Of a stretch of DNA of 64,000 bases, positions 25,666 through 35,129 are shown one piece after another. This DNA is from Chelatococcus albus (GTDB lineage: Bacteria; Pseudomonadota; Alphaproteobacteria; Rhizobiales; Beijerinckiaceae): positions 245,121-309,120 of the forward strand of contig NZ_JASJEV010000004.1 of assembly GCF_030067675.1 (NCBI RefSeq), given 5' to 3'. Both the position numbers and the translations under genes were made by a program. Position 1 is the first letter of the stretch. Every line of letters starts with the position of its first letter. The notes beneath the pieces are model-generated. The model saw only the letters and a program-made list of their open reading frames with translations. It made no database searches and was not told where the DNA came from.

Positions 25666-27962
25666 GCAGCCCCCACCGGCGACGGATGCCGCCGCGTCCG
25701 CCACACGTGGATGCCGATCGCGAGCGCGGCAAGCGCGAAACCGATCTCGTCCGTGACGGGAAGGGCGACGACGAGGAAGAGCGCGGCAGCCGTCGCCAGC
25801 AGTCGCTCCCACCAGGGCATCGCCGTCAGCACGTAGCCGACCGCCCCCGCCCCCCAGAGGCCGACCGAGAGCGTCGCCTTCAACGCCACATAGGCGACGG
25901 CGACCCAATAGCCCGCGCCGTCGAGCCCCGCCACGGGCTGTATCATCAGCGCCGGGTCGTAGACGGCCATGTAGGGCACGACGAAGCCCGGCAGGGCGAT
26001 CTTCACGGCCTGGACGCCGATCCTGAAGCCGGAGACCTTGGCCATCGGAGCGGCCGCGAAGGCGGCGAGCGCCACGGGCGGCGTCAGATCCGCCATGATG
26101 CCGAAGTAGAAGACGAACATGTGGCTGACGATGAGGGGCACGCCGAGCTTGAGCAGGATCGGCGCCGCCAGCGATGAGGTGATGATGTAGTTGGGGATCG
26201 TCGGAATGCCCATGCCGAGGATCAGGCTGAACACCATGGTGAGGACGAGGGCCAGGAACAGGCTGTCCTTGCCGATGGAGATGAGCGCGGTGCCGACGAT
26301 GGTGCCGATGCCCGTCAGCGTCATGGTGCCGATCACGATGCCGACGAGAGCGCAGGCCAGTCCCACGGGCAGCGCCTGGCGCGCGCCGTCGCCGAGTGCG
26401 ACAAGGCAGCCTGCGAGCGTCTCGCGGCCCTTCCCCGTGAACAGGCTCGCACCGACGAGCACGGCGACGACGGCTGTCACCAGCGCGACCGTCGCCCACA
26501 GGGATGCCGCGCACACCAGGGCGAGCGCGACCCAGAAGACGACGCGCAGCACCGGGATGGCGAGCCCCAGCGCGATTGCCGTGCCGAGGATGAGCACGAC
26601 GGTGAGCGCGAGCCCGACCGCCCCCGCAAAGAGCGGTGTGAACCCGGCGAAGAGCAGATAGACGAGTGCAGCGAGCGGCAGGACGAGGAACCAGTTGTCT
26701 GTCAGTTCGCGCACAACGTTCGGCAGTTGCGCACGCGGCAGGCCGTGCAGCCCCTTCTTGCCGGCTTCCAGATGCACCGCCCAGTAGCAGGAGCCGAAGT
26801 AGAGCAGCGCCGGGATGATCGCCGCCGTGACGATGTCCGAATAGGGCACGCCGATGGTCTCGGCCATGATGAAGGCGACCGCGCCCATCACCGGCGGCAT
26901 GATCTGCCCGCCCATGGACGACGTCGCCTCGACGCCGCCTGCGAAGGCCGGCGAGAAGCCGAAGCGCTTCATCAGGGGAATGGTGAACTGGCCCGAGGCG
27001 ACGACATTCGCCACGCCGGAACCGGATACCATGCCCATCAGGGCCGACGACGCAACGCAGACCTTGGCCGGCCCGCCGCGCGAGGCGCCGAACAGGCCCA
27101 TCGACAATTCGTTGAAGAAGCGGATGACCCCCGCCTGCTCCATGAAGGAGCCGAAGAGAATGAAGAGATAGATGTAGGTGGCCGAAACGAGCGTCGGCAC
27201 ACCGTAGATGCCCTCCGTGCCGAAGGCCATGTGCTCGATGACCTGCTCCAGCGAATAGCCGCGGTGGTCGAGCGGCGCCGGCAGGTAGTTGCCGAGCAGG
27301 GTGTAGGCGAGAAAGCAGCCCGCGACGATCGGCAGGGCCGGCCCCATCACCCGCCAGATGAGCGCGAACAGCACGGCGATCGCGAGAATGCCGACGACGA
27401 AGTCGGCTTGCGTCAGTTCGCCCGCCCGGTTCACGAGTTCGTAGTAGAGCGCCCAGTGATAGAGTCCGATGAGGAAGCCCGCGGCTCCGATCCCCCAGGA
27501 GAAGAGCCTTCCGAAGCCGCGCCCGCGGTGCACGGCGAGCATGCCGCCGGAGACGAGGCACAGGAACCCGACATGGACGGCCCGCACGATCTGGCTCGGC
27601 ACGCCCCCGGCGAAGCGGGCCAGGATAAGATAGCTGACCAGAAGCGGCACGAAGGCCAAGAGCGCCTCGCGCACGCTGCGGCCCCGCGCAGCATCGGCTG
27701 CGATCTTGCCCGCCCAGAGGCCGAAGGCCGCGCCGGTCGTGCGAATGAGGTCGACGCCGGGCAGGAAGTCGCGATCGAGCGGAATGCCGAAGGCCGTGAC
27801 AACCTGGAAGACGGAGAAGGCCACCGCGATCCAGAAGAGAAGCCGGCCGGCAAAGCCCTCGCCGAAGCTCTCCGGCAGGCCGTGTTCGGGATTGGCGGCA
27901 GGCGGGAGAAGAGCCTCGTCCTTCGCCCCGGCCGGCGTGGCGGTTCCCGCAGCCTGCGTCAT
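25662..27962 (-). CDS. TRAP transporter fused small/large permease (TAXI type)
   Basis: Membrane protein of 766 residues with an N-terminal 4-helix small-subunit part (about 28-200) and a DctM-like part carrying GMVSGSGVANVVASGQFTIP (about 345), EATSSMGGQIMPPVMG and the repeat-related GMGIPTIPNYIITSSL (about 605). It imports an organic acid-like solute using an ion gradient. ATG 27962 (MTQAAGTATP) has GAGGGAG 8 nt upstream. It lies 171 nt behind its binding protein with a strong hairpin between. Confidence 0.93.
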   Translation of the reverse strand: MTQAAGTATPAGAKDEALLPPAANPEHGLPESFGEGFAGRLLFWIAVAFSVFQVVTAFGIPLDRDFLPGVDLIRTTGAAFGLWAGKIAADAARGRSVREALLAFVPLLVSYLILARFAGGVPSQIVRAVHVGFLCLVSGGMLAVHRGRGFGRLFSWGIGAAGFLIGLYHWALYYELVNRAGELTQADFVVGILAIAVLFALIWRVMGPALPIVAGCFLAYTLLGNYLPAPLDHRGYSLEQVIEHMAFGTEGIYGVPTLVSATYIYLFILFGSFMEQAGVIRFFNELSMGLFGASRGGPAKVCVASSALMGMVSGSGVANVVASGQFTIPLMKRFGFSPAFAGGVEATSSMGGQIMPPVMGAVAFIMAETIGVPYSDIVTAAIIPALLYFGSCYWAVHLEAGKKGLHGLPRAQLPNVVRELTDNWFLVLPLAALVYLLFAGFTPLFAGAVGLALTVVLILGTAIALGLAIPVLRVVFWVALALVCAASLWATVALVTAVVAVLVGASLFTGKGRETLAGCLVALGDGARQALPVGLACALVGIVIGTMTLTGIGTIVGTALISIGKDSLFLALVLTMVFSLILGMGIPTIPNYIITSSLAAPILLKLGVPLIVSHMFVFYFGIMADLTPPVALAAFAAAPMAKVSGFRIGVQAVKIALPGFVVPYMAVYDPALMIQPVAGLDGAGYWVAVAYVALKATLSVGLWGAGAVGYVLTAMPWWERLLATAAALFLVVALPVTDEIGFALAALAIGIHVWRTRRHPSPVGAA

Positions 27963-28040
27963 GGCATTCGCTCCCTCTGAAGAATGTTGTCGTTGCAGGC
28001 GTCTTTCACGAGAAGGCTGGGCAACGCAAGTGGCCCAATC

Positions 28041-28072
28041 CGCTATCGCACGCTTCACGGCGTGCGATAGCG
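28041..28072 (-). other. 13-bp intercistronic stem-loop
   Basis: CGCTATCGCACGC / GCGTGCGATAGCG with a 6-nt loop, the longest perfect stem in the window. It sits 61 nt behind the TAXI receptor gene and 79 nt before the permease gene. Probable role: receptor mRNA stabilisation or attenuation into the permease. Confidence 0.8.
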
Positions 28073-28133
28073 CCAGGCTGGGCCCTGGGCCCCGCTTCCC
28101 CCACCGTTCCGCCGACGCCCGCCGCGGCCGGGT

Positions 28134-29099
28134 TCAGCTCTTGGGGCTGATGCCCCTTTCCTTGAAGTAGCGTTCGGCTCCCGGGTGCAGCGGCACCGGC
28201 ATGCCTTCGAGCGCCTTGTCGAGCGTGATCGCCTTGGCGGCGCTATGTGCCGCGGTGAGCGCGTCGAGATTCTCGAAGATCGACTTCGTCATCTGGTAGG
28301 CGAGGTCATCCTTCAGGTCCGAACGGGTGACGAGGTAGTTGACGACTGCCGCCGTCTGCACGTCGGCGGCCTGCCCGCTGTAGGTGTTGGCCGGGATGAC
28401 GCCCTTGATGTAGGGCGCGCCGATCTTGTCGACGACGGCGGCGGGGATCTCGACGACGACGATGTCGACGGAGGTGGCGAGGTCGCGAATCGAGGCGACG
28501 CCGAGACCGGCCGACTGCAGGGTCGCATCGAGCTGCCGGTTCTTCATCAGCTCGACGGACTCGCTGAAGGGCAGGTATTCGACCTTGGCGAGATCCTTGT
28601 AGGAGAGCCCCGCCCCGGCGAGGATCGCGCGGGCGTTGAGTTCGGTGCCGGACTTCGGCGCGCCGACCGACAGGCGCTTGCCCTTCAGGTCGGCGAGGGT
28701 CTTGATGCCGGAATCCTTCGAGGCGACGACCTGGATGTAGTTGGGATAGATGGCGGTGACGCCGCGCAGCTTGTTGAGCTTGGCCTTGAAGCCGGCTTCC
28801 TCGTCGCCCCTCCAGGCGAAGGCGAGGCTGTCGCCGAGCGTGAAGGCGATCTCGCCCTTGCCCTGCTGGAGCAGATTGAGGTTCTCGACCGAAGCCTTCG
28901 TCGCCTGCACCGACGGGCGGCTGCCCGGGATCTTTTCCGTGTAGATCTTCGAGAGGGCGACGCCGAGCGGATAGTACACACCGGAGGTCCCGCCGGTCAG
29001 CACGTTGATGAAGTCCTGCGCGGCGGCGGGCAGGCTTATCGCGACGGATGCCGCGAGCGTGACGAGGCCGGCGAGCCGGCGCAGGTGGGAAAGCTGCAT
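28134..29099 (-). CDS. TAXI family TRAP substrate-binding protein
   Basis: Periplasmic receptor, 321 residues, signal peptide ending in AAAQD (about 28). TAXI hallmarks are the start FINVLTGGTSGVYYPLG and LNLLQQGKGEIAFTLGDSL. The solute is unknown; TAXI receptors are linked to glutamate/2-oxoglutarate-like acids in a few studied cases. GGGAGGA precedes ATG 29099. First gene of the TRAP operon. Confidence 0.93.
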   Translation of the reverse strand: MQLSHLRRLAGLVTLAASVAISLPAAAQDFINVLTGGTSGVYYPLGVALSKIYTEKIPGSRPSVQATKASVENLNLLQQGKGEIAFTLGDSLAFAWRGDEEAGFKAKLNKLRGVTAIYPNYIQVVASKDSGIKTLADLKGKRLSVGAPKSGTELNARAILAGAGLSYKDLAKVEYLPFSESVELMKNRQLDATLQSAGLGVASIRDLATSVDIVVVEIPAAVVDKIGAPYIKGVIPANTYSGQAADVQTAAVVNYLVTRSDLKDDLAYQMTKSIFENLDALTAAHSAAKAITLDKALEGMPVPLHPGAERYFKERGISPKS

Positions 29100-29282
29100 A
29101 TCATCCTCCCTTTGATGTTCGTGCAGAAGACGGCACGACACGCCGCCTCGCGTCGGCAGCGAGTATCCATGGCGGGCGCCATTGCTCAAGTGCGCCACGG
29201 CCATCGTTGCGACACGATTGACAGGGAAAGGACCGCGGCTAACGTCCACCGCTTCGTCTTTCCAAGGGATCGACCACCCACG

Positions 29283-30872
29283 ATGATCGACCGCCGCACC
29301 TTGCTGACTTCGGCGGCCGCCACGGCCGCCCTCGCCGCCCTGGGCTTTTCTCCCGCTGCCCTCGCGGCCGAGAAACTGAAGCTCGGCGACGCCAAGGCCT
29401 TCTCCTTCGACACCCTGGTGGCGCGCGCGAAGGAGCTCGCAGCCAAGCCCTACGTGGCGCCGAAGCGGCCGCCGGCGGAGATCCTGGAGCGCATCGACTA
29501 CGAGGCGCACGGGAAGATCCGCTTCAGGACCGAATATGCCCTCTTCGCCGACGGGCCTGGTCCCTACCCGGTCACCTTCTTTCACCTCGGCCGTTTCTTC
29601 CAGACGCCGGTGCGCATGCACGTCGTCGCTGAGGGCAAGGCGCGCGAGATCGTCTACGAGGACGACTATTTCGACATGCCGGCCGACAGCCCGGCGCATC
29701 TCCTGCCGAGGAACGCGGGTTTCGCCGGCTTCCGCTTCCAGGAGAGCCGGCTCGGCGACCAGCAGAAGCTCGACTGGCGCAAGAACGACTGGGTCGCCTT
29801 CCTCGGCGCCTCCTATTTCCGCGCCATCGGCCAACTCTATCAGTATGGCCTGTCGGCCCGCGGCATCGCCGTCGACGTGGCGGTGGCCGGCGCGCCGGAG
29901 GAGTTCCCCGCCTTCACCCACGTCTACTTCGACACGCCGGCGCCGAATGCCGACGCGGTGACCGTCTATGCCCTCCTCGACGGGCCGAGCCTCGCGGGCG
30001 CCTATCGCTTCGTCATGCGCCAGGGCGAGGGCGTGCTCATGGACATCGAGAAGGCGCTGTTCCTCCGCAAGGACGTGGCGCGCCTCGGGCTTACGCCGCT
30101 CACCTCGATGTTCTGGTACTCCGAGACCGTGAAGCAGACCGCCGCCGACTGGCGGCCGGAGGTGCACGACAGCGATGGCCTCGCCCTCTGGACGGGCGCG
30201 GGCGAGCGCATCTGGCGCCCGCTCAACAACCCCCCGCGCACCATCGCCTCGGCCTTCGGCGACGAGAATCCGCGGGGCTTCGGCCTCTTGCAGCGCGACC
30301 GCAATCCCGACCACTACATGGACGGCGTCTACTACGAACGCCGCCCGAGCCTGTGGGTCGAGCCCCAGGGCAAGTGGGGCAAGGGGGCGATCCAGCTCGT
30401 CGAGATCCCGACCGACGACGAGATCCATGACAACATCGTCGCCATGTGGGTGCCGGCCGAGCCTGCCAAGGCGGGCTCCGCCCATCGCCTGAGCTATCGC
30501 CTCTACTGGCTCGCCGAGGAGCCCTTCCCGACGCCCCTCGGCCGCTGCATGGCGACGCGCCTCGGCAACGGCGGCCAGCCGGGACAGCCGCGTCCCAAGG
30601 GCGTGCGCAAATTCATGGTCGAGTTCAAGGGCGGGCCGCTCGAGAAGCTGCCCTTCGGCGTCAAGCCGGAGGCGGTGCTGTGGGCCTCGCGCGGCAGTTT
30701 TTCCTACGTCTTCACCGAAGCGGTGCCGAACGACGTGCCCGGGCATTGGCGAGCCCAGTTCGACCTCACGGTGACCAGCAACGAGCCGGTGGAGATGCGG
30801 CTCTACCTCAAGGCCGGCGACCAGGTGCTTACCGAGACCTGGCTCTATCAGTACCACCCCTTCGGCGCCTGA
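29283..30872 (+). CDS. Periplasmic glucan biosynthesis protein, OpgG/OpgD family (copy 1)
   Basis: 529 residues, needed for backbone branching or polymerisation of osmoregulated periplasmic glucans. The signal MIDRRTLLTSAAATAALAAL has a twin-arginine-like pair, as in OpgD. Conserved stretches: FLGASYFRAIGQLYQYGLSA, PEVHDSDGLALWTGAGERIW, NPRGFGLLQRDRNPDHY and YLKAGDQVLTETWLYQYHP. No opgH glucosyltransferase is nearby. It is divergent from the TRAP operon and is followed by a 12-bp hairpin. Confidence 0.93.
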   Translation: MIDRRTLLTSAAATAALAALGFSPAALAAEKLKLGDAKAFSFDTLVARAKELAAKPYVAPKRPPAEILERIDYEAHGKIRFRTEYALFADGPGPYPVTFFHLGRFFQTPVRMHVVAEGKAREIVYEDDYFDMPADSPAHLLPRNAGFAGFRFQESRLGDQQKLDWRKNDWVAFLGASYFRAIGQLYQYGLSARGIAVDVAVAGAPEEFPAFTHVYFDTPAPNADAVTVYALLDGPSLAGAYRFVMRQGEGVLMDIEKALFLRKDVARLGLTPLTSMFWYSETVKQTAADWRPEVHDSDGLALWTGAGERIWRPLNNPPRTIASAFGDENPRGFGLLQRDRNPDHYMDGVYYERRPSLWVEPQGKWGKGAIQLVEIPTDDEIHDNIVAMWVPAEPAKAGSAHRLSYRLYWLAEEPFPTPLGRCMATRLGNGGQPGQPRPKGVRKFMVEFKGGPLEKLPFGVKPEAVLWASRGSFSYVFTEAVPNDVPGHWRAQFDLTVTSNEPVEMRLYLKAGDQVLTETWLYQYHPFGA

Positions 30873-30885
30873 GCCGTTCTTCGCT

Positions 30886-30916
30886 CCTGCGGCGCGCCGC
30901 GCTCGCGCGCCGCAGG
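30886..30916 (+). terminator. Terminator hairpin behind glucan gene
   Basis: A 12-bp perfect stem CCTGCGGCGCGC / GCGCGCCGCAGG with a 7-nt loop begins 14 nt after the stop codon. Confidence 0.8.
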
Positions 30917-30937
30917 GGCTGGCGCCGGCGGGATGTG

Positions 30938-30959
30938 ATGTTATATTAGAACGCAACAT
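30938..30959. promoter_or_regulatory. Candidate Zur site / -10 region of the zinc operon
   Basis: ATGTTATA (30938-30945) and GCAACAT (30953-30959) form inverted ATGTT/AACAT arms resembling half-sites of proteobacterial Zur boxes, but the spacing is wider than usual. The sequence also offers a TATATT -10, which would put the transcript start almost on the microprotein ATG. Confidence 0.45.
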
Positions 30960-31098
30960 GAGCCACCCGCACCGCCATCACGCCGAAGCGGCGCAGCCGA
31001 CCCTGTCGCTGCTGCGCCTTTCCGCGTGGACGCGCCTCGCGGGGGCGACCGTCCTTCTCGCCGTCCTCTGGGCGGCTGTTCTCCTCGTCATCCGGTGA
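30958..31098 (+). CDS. His-rich single-pass microprotein ahead of zinc ABC operon
   Basis: 46 residues: MSHPHRHHAEAAQPTLSL with four His in the first eight positions, then one hydrophobic helix (ATVLLAVLWAAVLLVI) and a final Arg. No Shine-Dalgarno is seen, but a leaderless transcript from the TATATT box is plausible. The stop lies 2 nt before the ATG of the ATPase gene (GTGACCATG), which favours coupled translation. The family is not recognised; a zinc-binding or transporter-associated role is inference. Confidence 0.55.
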   Translation: MSHPHRHHAEAAQPTLSLLRLSAWTRLAGATVLLAVLWAAVLLVIR

Positions 31099-31100
31099 CC

Positions 31101-31868
31101 ATGAGCCTCTTCGCCGCCAAGCGCCGTTCCGGCGCCATCCGCTTCGAGGACCTGACGCTGGGCTACGACCGGCATCCGGCCGTGCACCATCTCGACGGAG
31201 AGATCGCCGCCGGTAGCCTCACCGCGGTCGTCGGTCCCAACGGGGCGGGCAAGTCGACGCTGCTCAAGGCGATCGCCGGAGCGCTCAGCCCGCTCGACGG
31301 ACGCATCCGCATCGGCACGGGCGAGAAGCCGCGCATCGCCTATCTGCCGCAGGCCGCCGACATCGATCGCGCCTTCCCGATCGCTGTCTATGACCTCGTA
31401 GCCATGGGCCTCTGGGGTCGCTCCGGCCTCTTCGGCGGGATCGGCCGCAAGCAGCAGGCGGCCATTGGAGAGGCGATCGCCGCCGTCGGCCTCACCGGGT
31501 TCGAGCGCCGCGCGATCGGCACGCTCTCCGGCGGGCAGATGCAGCGTGCCCTCTTTGCGCGCCTCCTCCTGCAGGACGCGGCGATCATCCTGCTCGACGA
31601 ACCCTTCACGGCCATCGACGCCAGGACGACCGCCGACCTTCTCGACCTCGTGCGGCGCTGGCATGCGGAGGAGCGCACCGTCGTTGCCGTGCTGCACGAC
31701 ATGGAGGTCGTGCGCCGCGTCTTCCCCGAGACGCTCCTCATCGCCCGGGAGCCCATCGCCTGGGGCGAGACGGCGAGCGTGCTGACGCCGGAGAACCTGC
31801 TCGAGGCCCGGCGCATGATCGAGGCCTTCGACCCGCACGCGGCGGTCTGCGAGAAGGCGGCGGCGTAG
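31101..31868 (+). CDS. znuC: Zinc ABC transporter ATPase (ZnuC-like)
   Basis: ATPase of a cluster-9 metal importer, 255 residues: Walker A GPNGAGKST (about 45), signature LSGGQMQRALFARLL (about 148), Walker B AIILLDEPFTAIDA and H-switch AVLHDME. Zinc rather than manganese is favoured by the His-rich binding protein. An alternative start is the GTG at 31095, which overlaps the microprotein stop. Confidence 0.88.
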   Translation: MSLFAAKRRSGAIRFEDLTLGYDRHPAVHHLDGEIAAGSLTAVVGPNGAGKSTLLKAIAGALSPLDGRIRIGTGEKPRIAYLPQAADIDRAFPIAVYDLVAMGLWGRSGLFGGIGRKQQAAIGEAIAAVGLTGFERRAIGTLSGGQMQRALFARLLLQDAAIILLDEPFTAIDARTTADLLDLVRRWHAEERTVVAVLHDMEVVRRVFPETLLIAREPIAWGETASVLTPENLLEARRMIEAFDPHAAVCEKAAA

Positions 31869-31898
31869 TCCCCCAACCCCGCGGAAGGGGATGCTTCC

Positions 31899-32768
31899 AT
31901 GCTCTACGACGTGCTGATTGCGCCCTTCGCCGATTTCGACTTCATGCGCCGGGCCCTCGTCGGCATCGCGGCGCTTGCGCTCGGGGCGGGTCCCATCGGC
32001 GTCTTCCTCATGCTGCGACGCATGAGCCTGACGGGTGACGCGATGGCTCACGCCATCCTGCCGGGCGCTGCGGTGGGTTATCTGCTCTACGGCCTGTCGC
32101 TGCCGGCGATGACGCTCGGCGGCCTTGTCGCCGGCTTTGCGGTGGCCCTGCTCGCCGGCGCCGTCGCTCGGGCGACCGAGCTCAGGGAGGATGCCTCGCT
32201 CGCGGCCTTCTATCTCGTGTCGCTCGCGCTCGGCGTCACCATCGTGTCGCTCAAGGGCTCCAACGTCGATCTGCTCCACGTCCTCTTCGGCACGGTCCTC
32301 GCGCTCGACGACGCAACACTGCTCCTGCTCGCCGGCGTTGCCACCATCACCCTGATGACACTCGCCCTCCTCTACCGGCCGCTGGTGCTCGAATGCGTCG
32401 ACCCGGGCTTCCTGCGCTCCGTCAGCCGCGCGGGGGCGATGGTGCACCTCCTGTTCCTCGCCCTCGTCGTGCTGAACCTCGTCGGCGGCTTCCACGCCCT
32501 CGGCACGCTGCTTGCCGTCGGCATGATGATGCTGCCGGCCGCGAGCGCGCGTTTCTGGACGGCCGACATCACGCGCCTGACGCTGGTTGCGACGCTCATC
32601 GGGATCGCCTCGGGCACCGTCGGCCTCCTCATCTCCTACCACTTCGGCCTGCCGGCCGGACCGGCCGTCATCCTCGTGGCGGGCGGCGCCTACCTGTTGT
32701 CGCTCGCGCTTGGCCCGGTCGGCGGGCTGATGCGCCTCCTGCTTCCCGTGCGTCATCTGGAGGCCTGA
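31899..32768 (+). CDS. znuB: Zinc ABC transporter permease (ZnuB-like)
   Basis: Membrane permease of 289 residues with about eight segments. Typical blocks are MSLTGDAMAHAILPGAAVGYLL (in part: SLTGDAMAHAILPGAAVG), GSNVDLLHVLFGTVLAL and GTLLAVGMMMLPAASARFW. It is 30 nt behind znuC. Confidence 0.92.
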   Translation: MLYDVLIAPFADFDFMRRALVGIAALALGAGPIGVFLMLRRMSLTGDAMAHAILPGAAVGYLLYGLSLPAMTLGGLVAGFAVALLAGAVARATELREDASLAAFYLVSLALGVTIVSLKGSNVDLLHVLFGTVLALDDATLLLLAGVATITLMTLALLYRPLVLECVDPGFLRSVSRAGAMVHLLFLALVVLNLVGGFHALGTLLAVGMMMLPAASARFWTADITRLTLVATLIGIASGTVGLLISYHFGLPAGPAVILVAGGAYLLSLALGPVGGLMRLLLPVRHLEA

Positions 32769-32826
32769 CCCGGCGACCGATCACGCTGGTGTCATGATCT
32801 TGCCGCGATGCGTCGCGCATAATGAT

Positions 32827-32838
32827 ATGTTGTAACGT
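32827..32838. promoter_or_regulatory. Zur box upstream of znuA
   Basis: ATGTTGTAACGT differs at only two positions from a symmetric ATGTTATAACAT core of alphaproteobacterial Zur sites. It lies 55 nt before the znuA start, so znuA has its own zinc-repressed promoter besides that of znuCB. Confidence 0.6.
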
Positions 32839-32892
32839 AGCAATTCTCCGCCGCCGGGACCTCGGGCGGTCGTGCTGCAGGAAAGGATCGTC

Positions 32893-33837
32893 ATGCTCTC
32901 GCGTCGTACCATGATCGGCACCATCGCCGCGCTCGCCGCACTGGCGGCGGGGCCCGCACTGGCGCAGCAGGAACGCATGCCCGTCGTCGCCACCTTCTCC
33001 ATCCTCGGCGACCTCGTGAAACAGGTCGGCGGCGAGCGCATCGACCTCGCCGTCCTCGTCGGCCCGAACGGCGACGCGCATGTCTATTCCCCCTCCCCCA
33101 CGGACGCGAAGAAGCTTGCCGCGGCCAAGGTCGTCTTCGTCAACGGGCTCAAGTTCGAGGGCTGGATCGACCGGCTGGTGAAGGCCTCGGGGACGAAGGC
33201 CATGGTCGTCGCCGCCGCGAAGAGCGTGAAGCCCATCGAGGCGGCGGAGGAAGAGCACGTCCACGATCACGGGAAGGGCGACGACAAGAGCCATGATCAC
33301 GACCACGGCGGCTTCGATCCCCACGCCTGGCAGGACATCGCCAATGCCAAGCTTTATGTGGCGGCGATCCGCGACGGGCTCGCCGCGGCAGACCCGGCCG
33401 GCCGGCAGGTCTACGAAGCCAACGCCAAGGCCTATCTCGACAGGCTCGACGCCCTCGACGCCGAGGTGAGGGCGGCGCTCGCCGCCATTCCCGAGGCGCA
33501 GCGCAAGATCATCACGGCGCACGACGCCTTCGGCTATTTCACCCGCGCCTACGGCGTGCAGTTCATCGCGCCGCAAGGCGTCTCGACCGAGGCCGAGGCC
33601 TCGGCCAAGGACGTCGGCAGGATCATCCGCCAGATCAAGGCGCAGAAGATCAAGGCCGTCTTCCTCGAGAACATCAGCGATCCCCGCCTCGTCGAGCGCA
33701 TCGCCAAGGAGACGGGTGCCAGGATGGGCGGGCGCCTCTATTCCGACGCCCTCTCCGAGCCTGCGGGACCGGCAGGGACTTACATCGACATGATGCGACA
33801 CAATATAAGGACGCTGACAGCGGCGCTGACGAGCTGA
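32893..33837 (+). CDS. znuA: Zinc ABC transporter substrate-binding protein (ZnuA-like)
   Basis: Periplasmic metal receptor (cluster A-I), 314 residues, signal [17 protein letters not shown] ending ALAQQ. The His/Asp-rich flexible loop [20 protein letters not shown] (about 118-137) and ligands in GDAHVY, DPHAW and TAHDAFGYF mark zinc specificity. AAAGGA precedes ATG 32893. Weak hairpin GCGGAG/CTCCGC at 33859-33877 may be its terminator. Confidence 0.94.
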   Translation: MLSRRTMIGTIAALAALAAGPALAQQERMPVVATFSILGDLVKQVGGERIDLAVLVGPNGDAHVYSPSPTDAKKLAAAKVVFVNGLKFEGWIDRLVKASGTKAMVVAAAKSVKPIEAAEEEHVHDHGKGDDKSHDHDHGGFDPHAWQDIANAKLYVAAIRDGLAAADPAGRQVYEANAKAYLDRLDALDAEVRAALAAIPEAQRKIITAHDAFGYFTRAYGVQFIAPQGVSTEAEASAKDVGRIIRQIKAQKIKAVFLENISDPRLVERIAKETGARMGGRLYSDALSEPAGPAGTYIDMMRHNIRTLTAALTS

Positions 33838-33979
33838 GAGGCGGGTCGATCGCACCCGGCGGAGGAGAGGTCTCCGCGGGGCGATTTCCCCCTCGGGCCC
33901 GGCGAGGCGCGGCCCGACGATCCGAGCGTCCCGGCAACCGACACGGCCGCCGGGATTTGTTCCTTCAGTGGATGACAGC

Positions 33980-35008
33980 ATGTCCGACAAGATTCCCGTC
34001 ACCGTGCTCACCGGCTATCTCGGCGCCGGCAAGACCACGCTGCTCAACCGCATCCTCACCGAGCCGCATGGCCGCAAGTTCGCCGTCATCGTCAACGAGT
34101 TCGGCGAGATCGGTATCGACAATGACCTCGTCGTGGGCGCGGACGAGGAAGTGTTCGAGATGAACAACGGCTGCATCTGCTGCACCGTGCGCGGCGACCT
34201 GATCCGCATCATCGAGGGCCTGATGAAGCGCAAGGGCCGGTTCGACGCCATTATTGTCGAGACCACCGGCCTCGCCGATCCGGCACCGGTGGCCCAGACC
34301 TTCTTCGTCGACCAGGACGTCTCGGAGAAGACGAAGCTCGATGCCGTCGTCACCGTGGCCGATGCCAAGTGGCTCACGCAGCGGCTGAAGGATGCGCCGG
34401 AGGCGAAGAACCAGATCGCCTTCGCCGACGTGATCGTCCTCAACAAGACCGATCTCGTCACGGCCGACGAGCTGACCGAAGTGGAGGGGCGCATTCGCGC
34501 CATCAACCCCTACGCCAGGCTTCACAAGACCGAGCGCGCGGCGGTGGCCATCGACGAGGTGCTCGGGCGCAACGCCTTCGACCTCGACCGCATTCTCGAT
34601 CTCGAGCCCGCCTTCCTGGAGGACGACGACCACCACCATGGCCACGACCACGACTGTGGCCCGGGATGCAACCATGCACATCACGACGGCGGCCTGAAGC
34701 ACTACCACGACGAGGACATGCAGTCGGTGGCGCTCACGATCGCCGGCGACGTCGACCCCGAAAAGTTCCTGCCATGGGTCAACGACCTCGTGCAGCGCGA
34801 GGGGCCGAACATCCTGCGCTCCAAGGGGATCCTCGCCTTCAAGAACGAGCCCAAACGCTTCGTCTTCCAGGGCGTGCACATGATCCTCGACGGCGACCTG
34901 CAGGGCGACTGGAAGGCGGGCGAGCCCCGCCAGTCGAAGCTCGTCTTCATTGGCCGCAACCTCGACGAGACTGCCATCCGCGACGGCTTCCTGGCCTGCG
35001 CCGCATAG
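33980..35008 (+). CDS. COG0523 (CobW/ZNG1-like) metal-chaperone GTPase
   Basis: 342 residues: P-loop [16 protein letters not shown] (about 10), the metal-binding CxCC in [13 protein letters not shown] (about 60), NKTD (about 157), then a His-rich insert [21 protein letters not shown] (shown as pieces; about 212-235) and the CobW C-terminal domain. Position behind znuA argues for zinc handling, loading or allocating metal under scarcity. Starts at ATG 33980; a GTG 12 nt upstream is possible, neither with a clear ribosome site. Confidence 0.9.
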   Translation: MSDKIPVTVLTGYLGAGKTTLLNRILTEPHGRKFAVIVNEFGEIGIDNDLVVGADEEVFEMNNGCICCTVRGDLIRIIEGLMKRKGRFDAIIVETTGLADPAPVAQTFFVDQDVSEKTKLDAVVTVADAKWLTQRLKDAPEAKNQIAFADVIVLNKTDLVTADELTEVEGRIRAINPYARLHKTERAAVAIDEVLGRNAFDLDRILDLEPAFLEDDDHHHGHDHDCGPGCNHAHHDGGLKHYHDEDMQSVALTIAGDVDPEKFLPWVNDLVQREGPNILRSKGILAFKNEPKRFVFQGVHMILDGDLQGDWKAGEPRQSKLVFIGRNLDETAIRDGFLACAA

Positions 35009-35025
35009 GATGATAATGATGGCGT

Positions 35026-35050
35026 GCTCCCGGACCTCCCGTCCGGGAGC
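35026..35050 (+). terminator. Terminator hairpin behind COG0523 GTPase gene
   Basis: GCTCCCGGAC / GTCCGGGAGC, 10-bp stem with a 5-nt loop, 18 nt after the stop codon. Confidence 0.75.
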
Positions 35051-35129
35051 CGCAAACGGAGCCCGCCCGCCCCGTCGCGGCGGCCTTCATGCCGGCGCGT
35101 TCCCTCTTCGGCCCGCTCACCCCCGACCG

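Noticed and set aside
29100..30959. Extension of the TAXI receptor frame upstream to a 941-codon protein
   Set aside because: The upstream part is antisense to the OpgG/D gene; the receptor signal peptide and GGGAGGA at 29099 define the true start.
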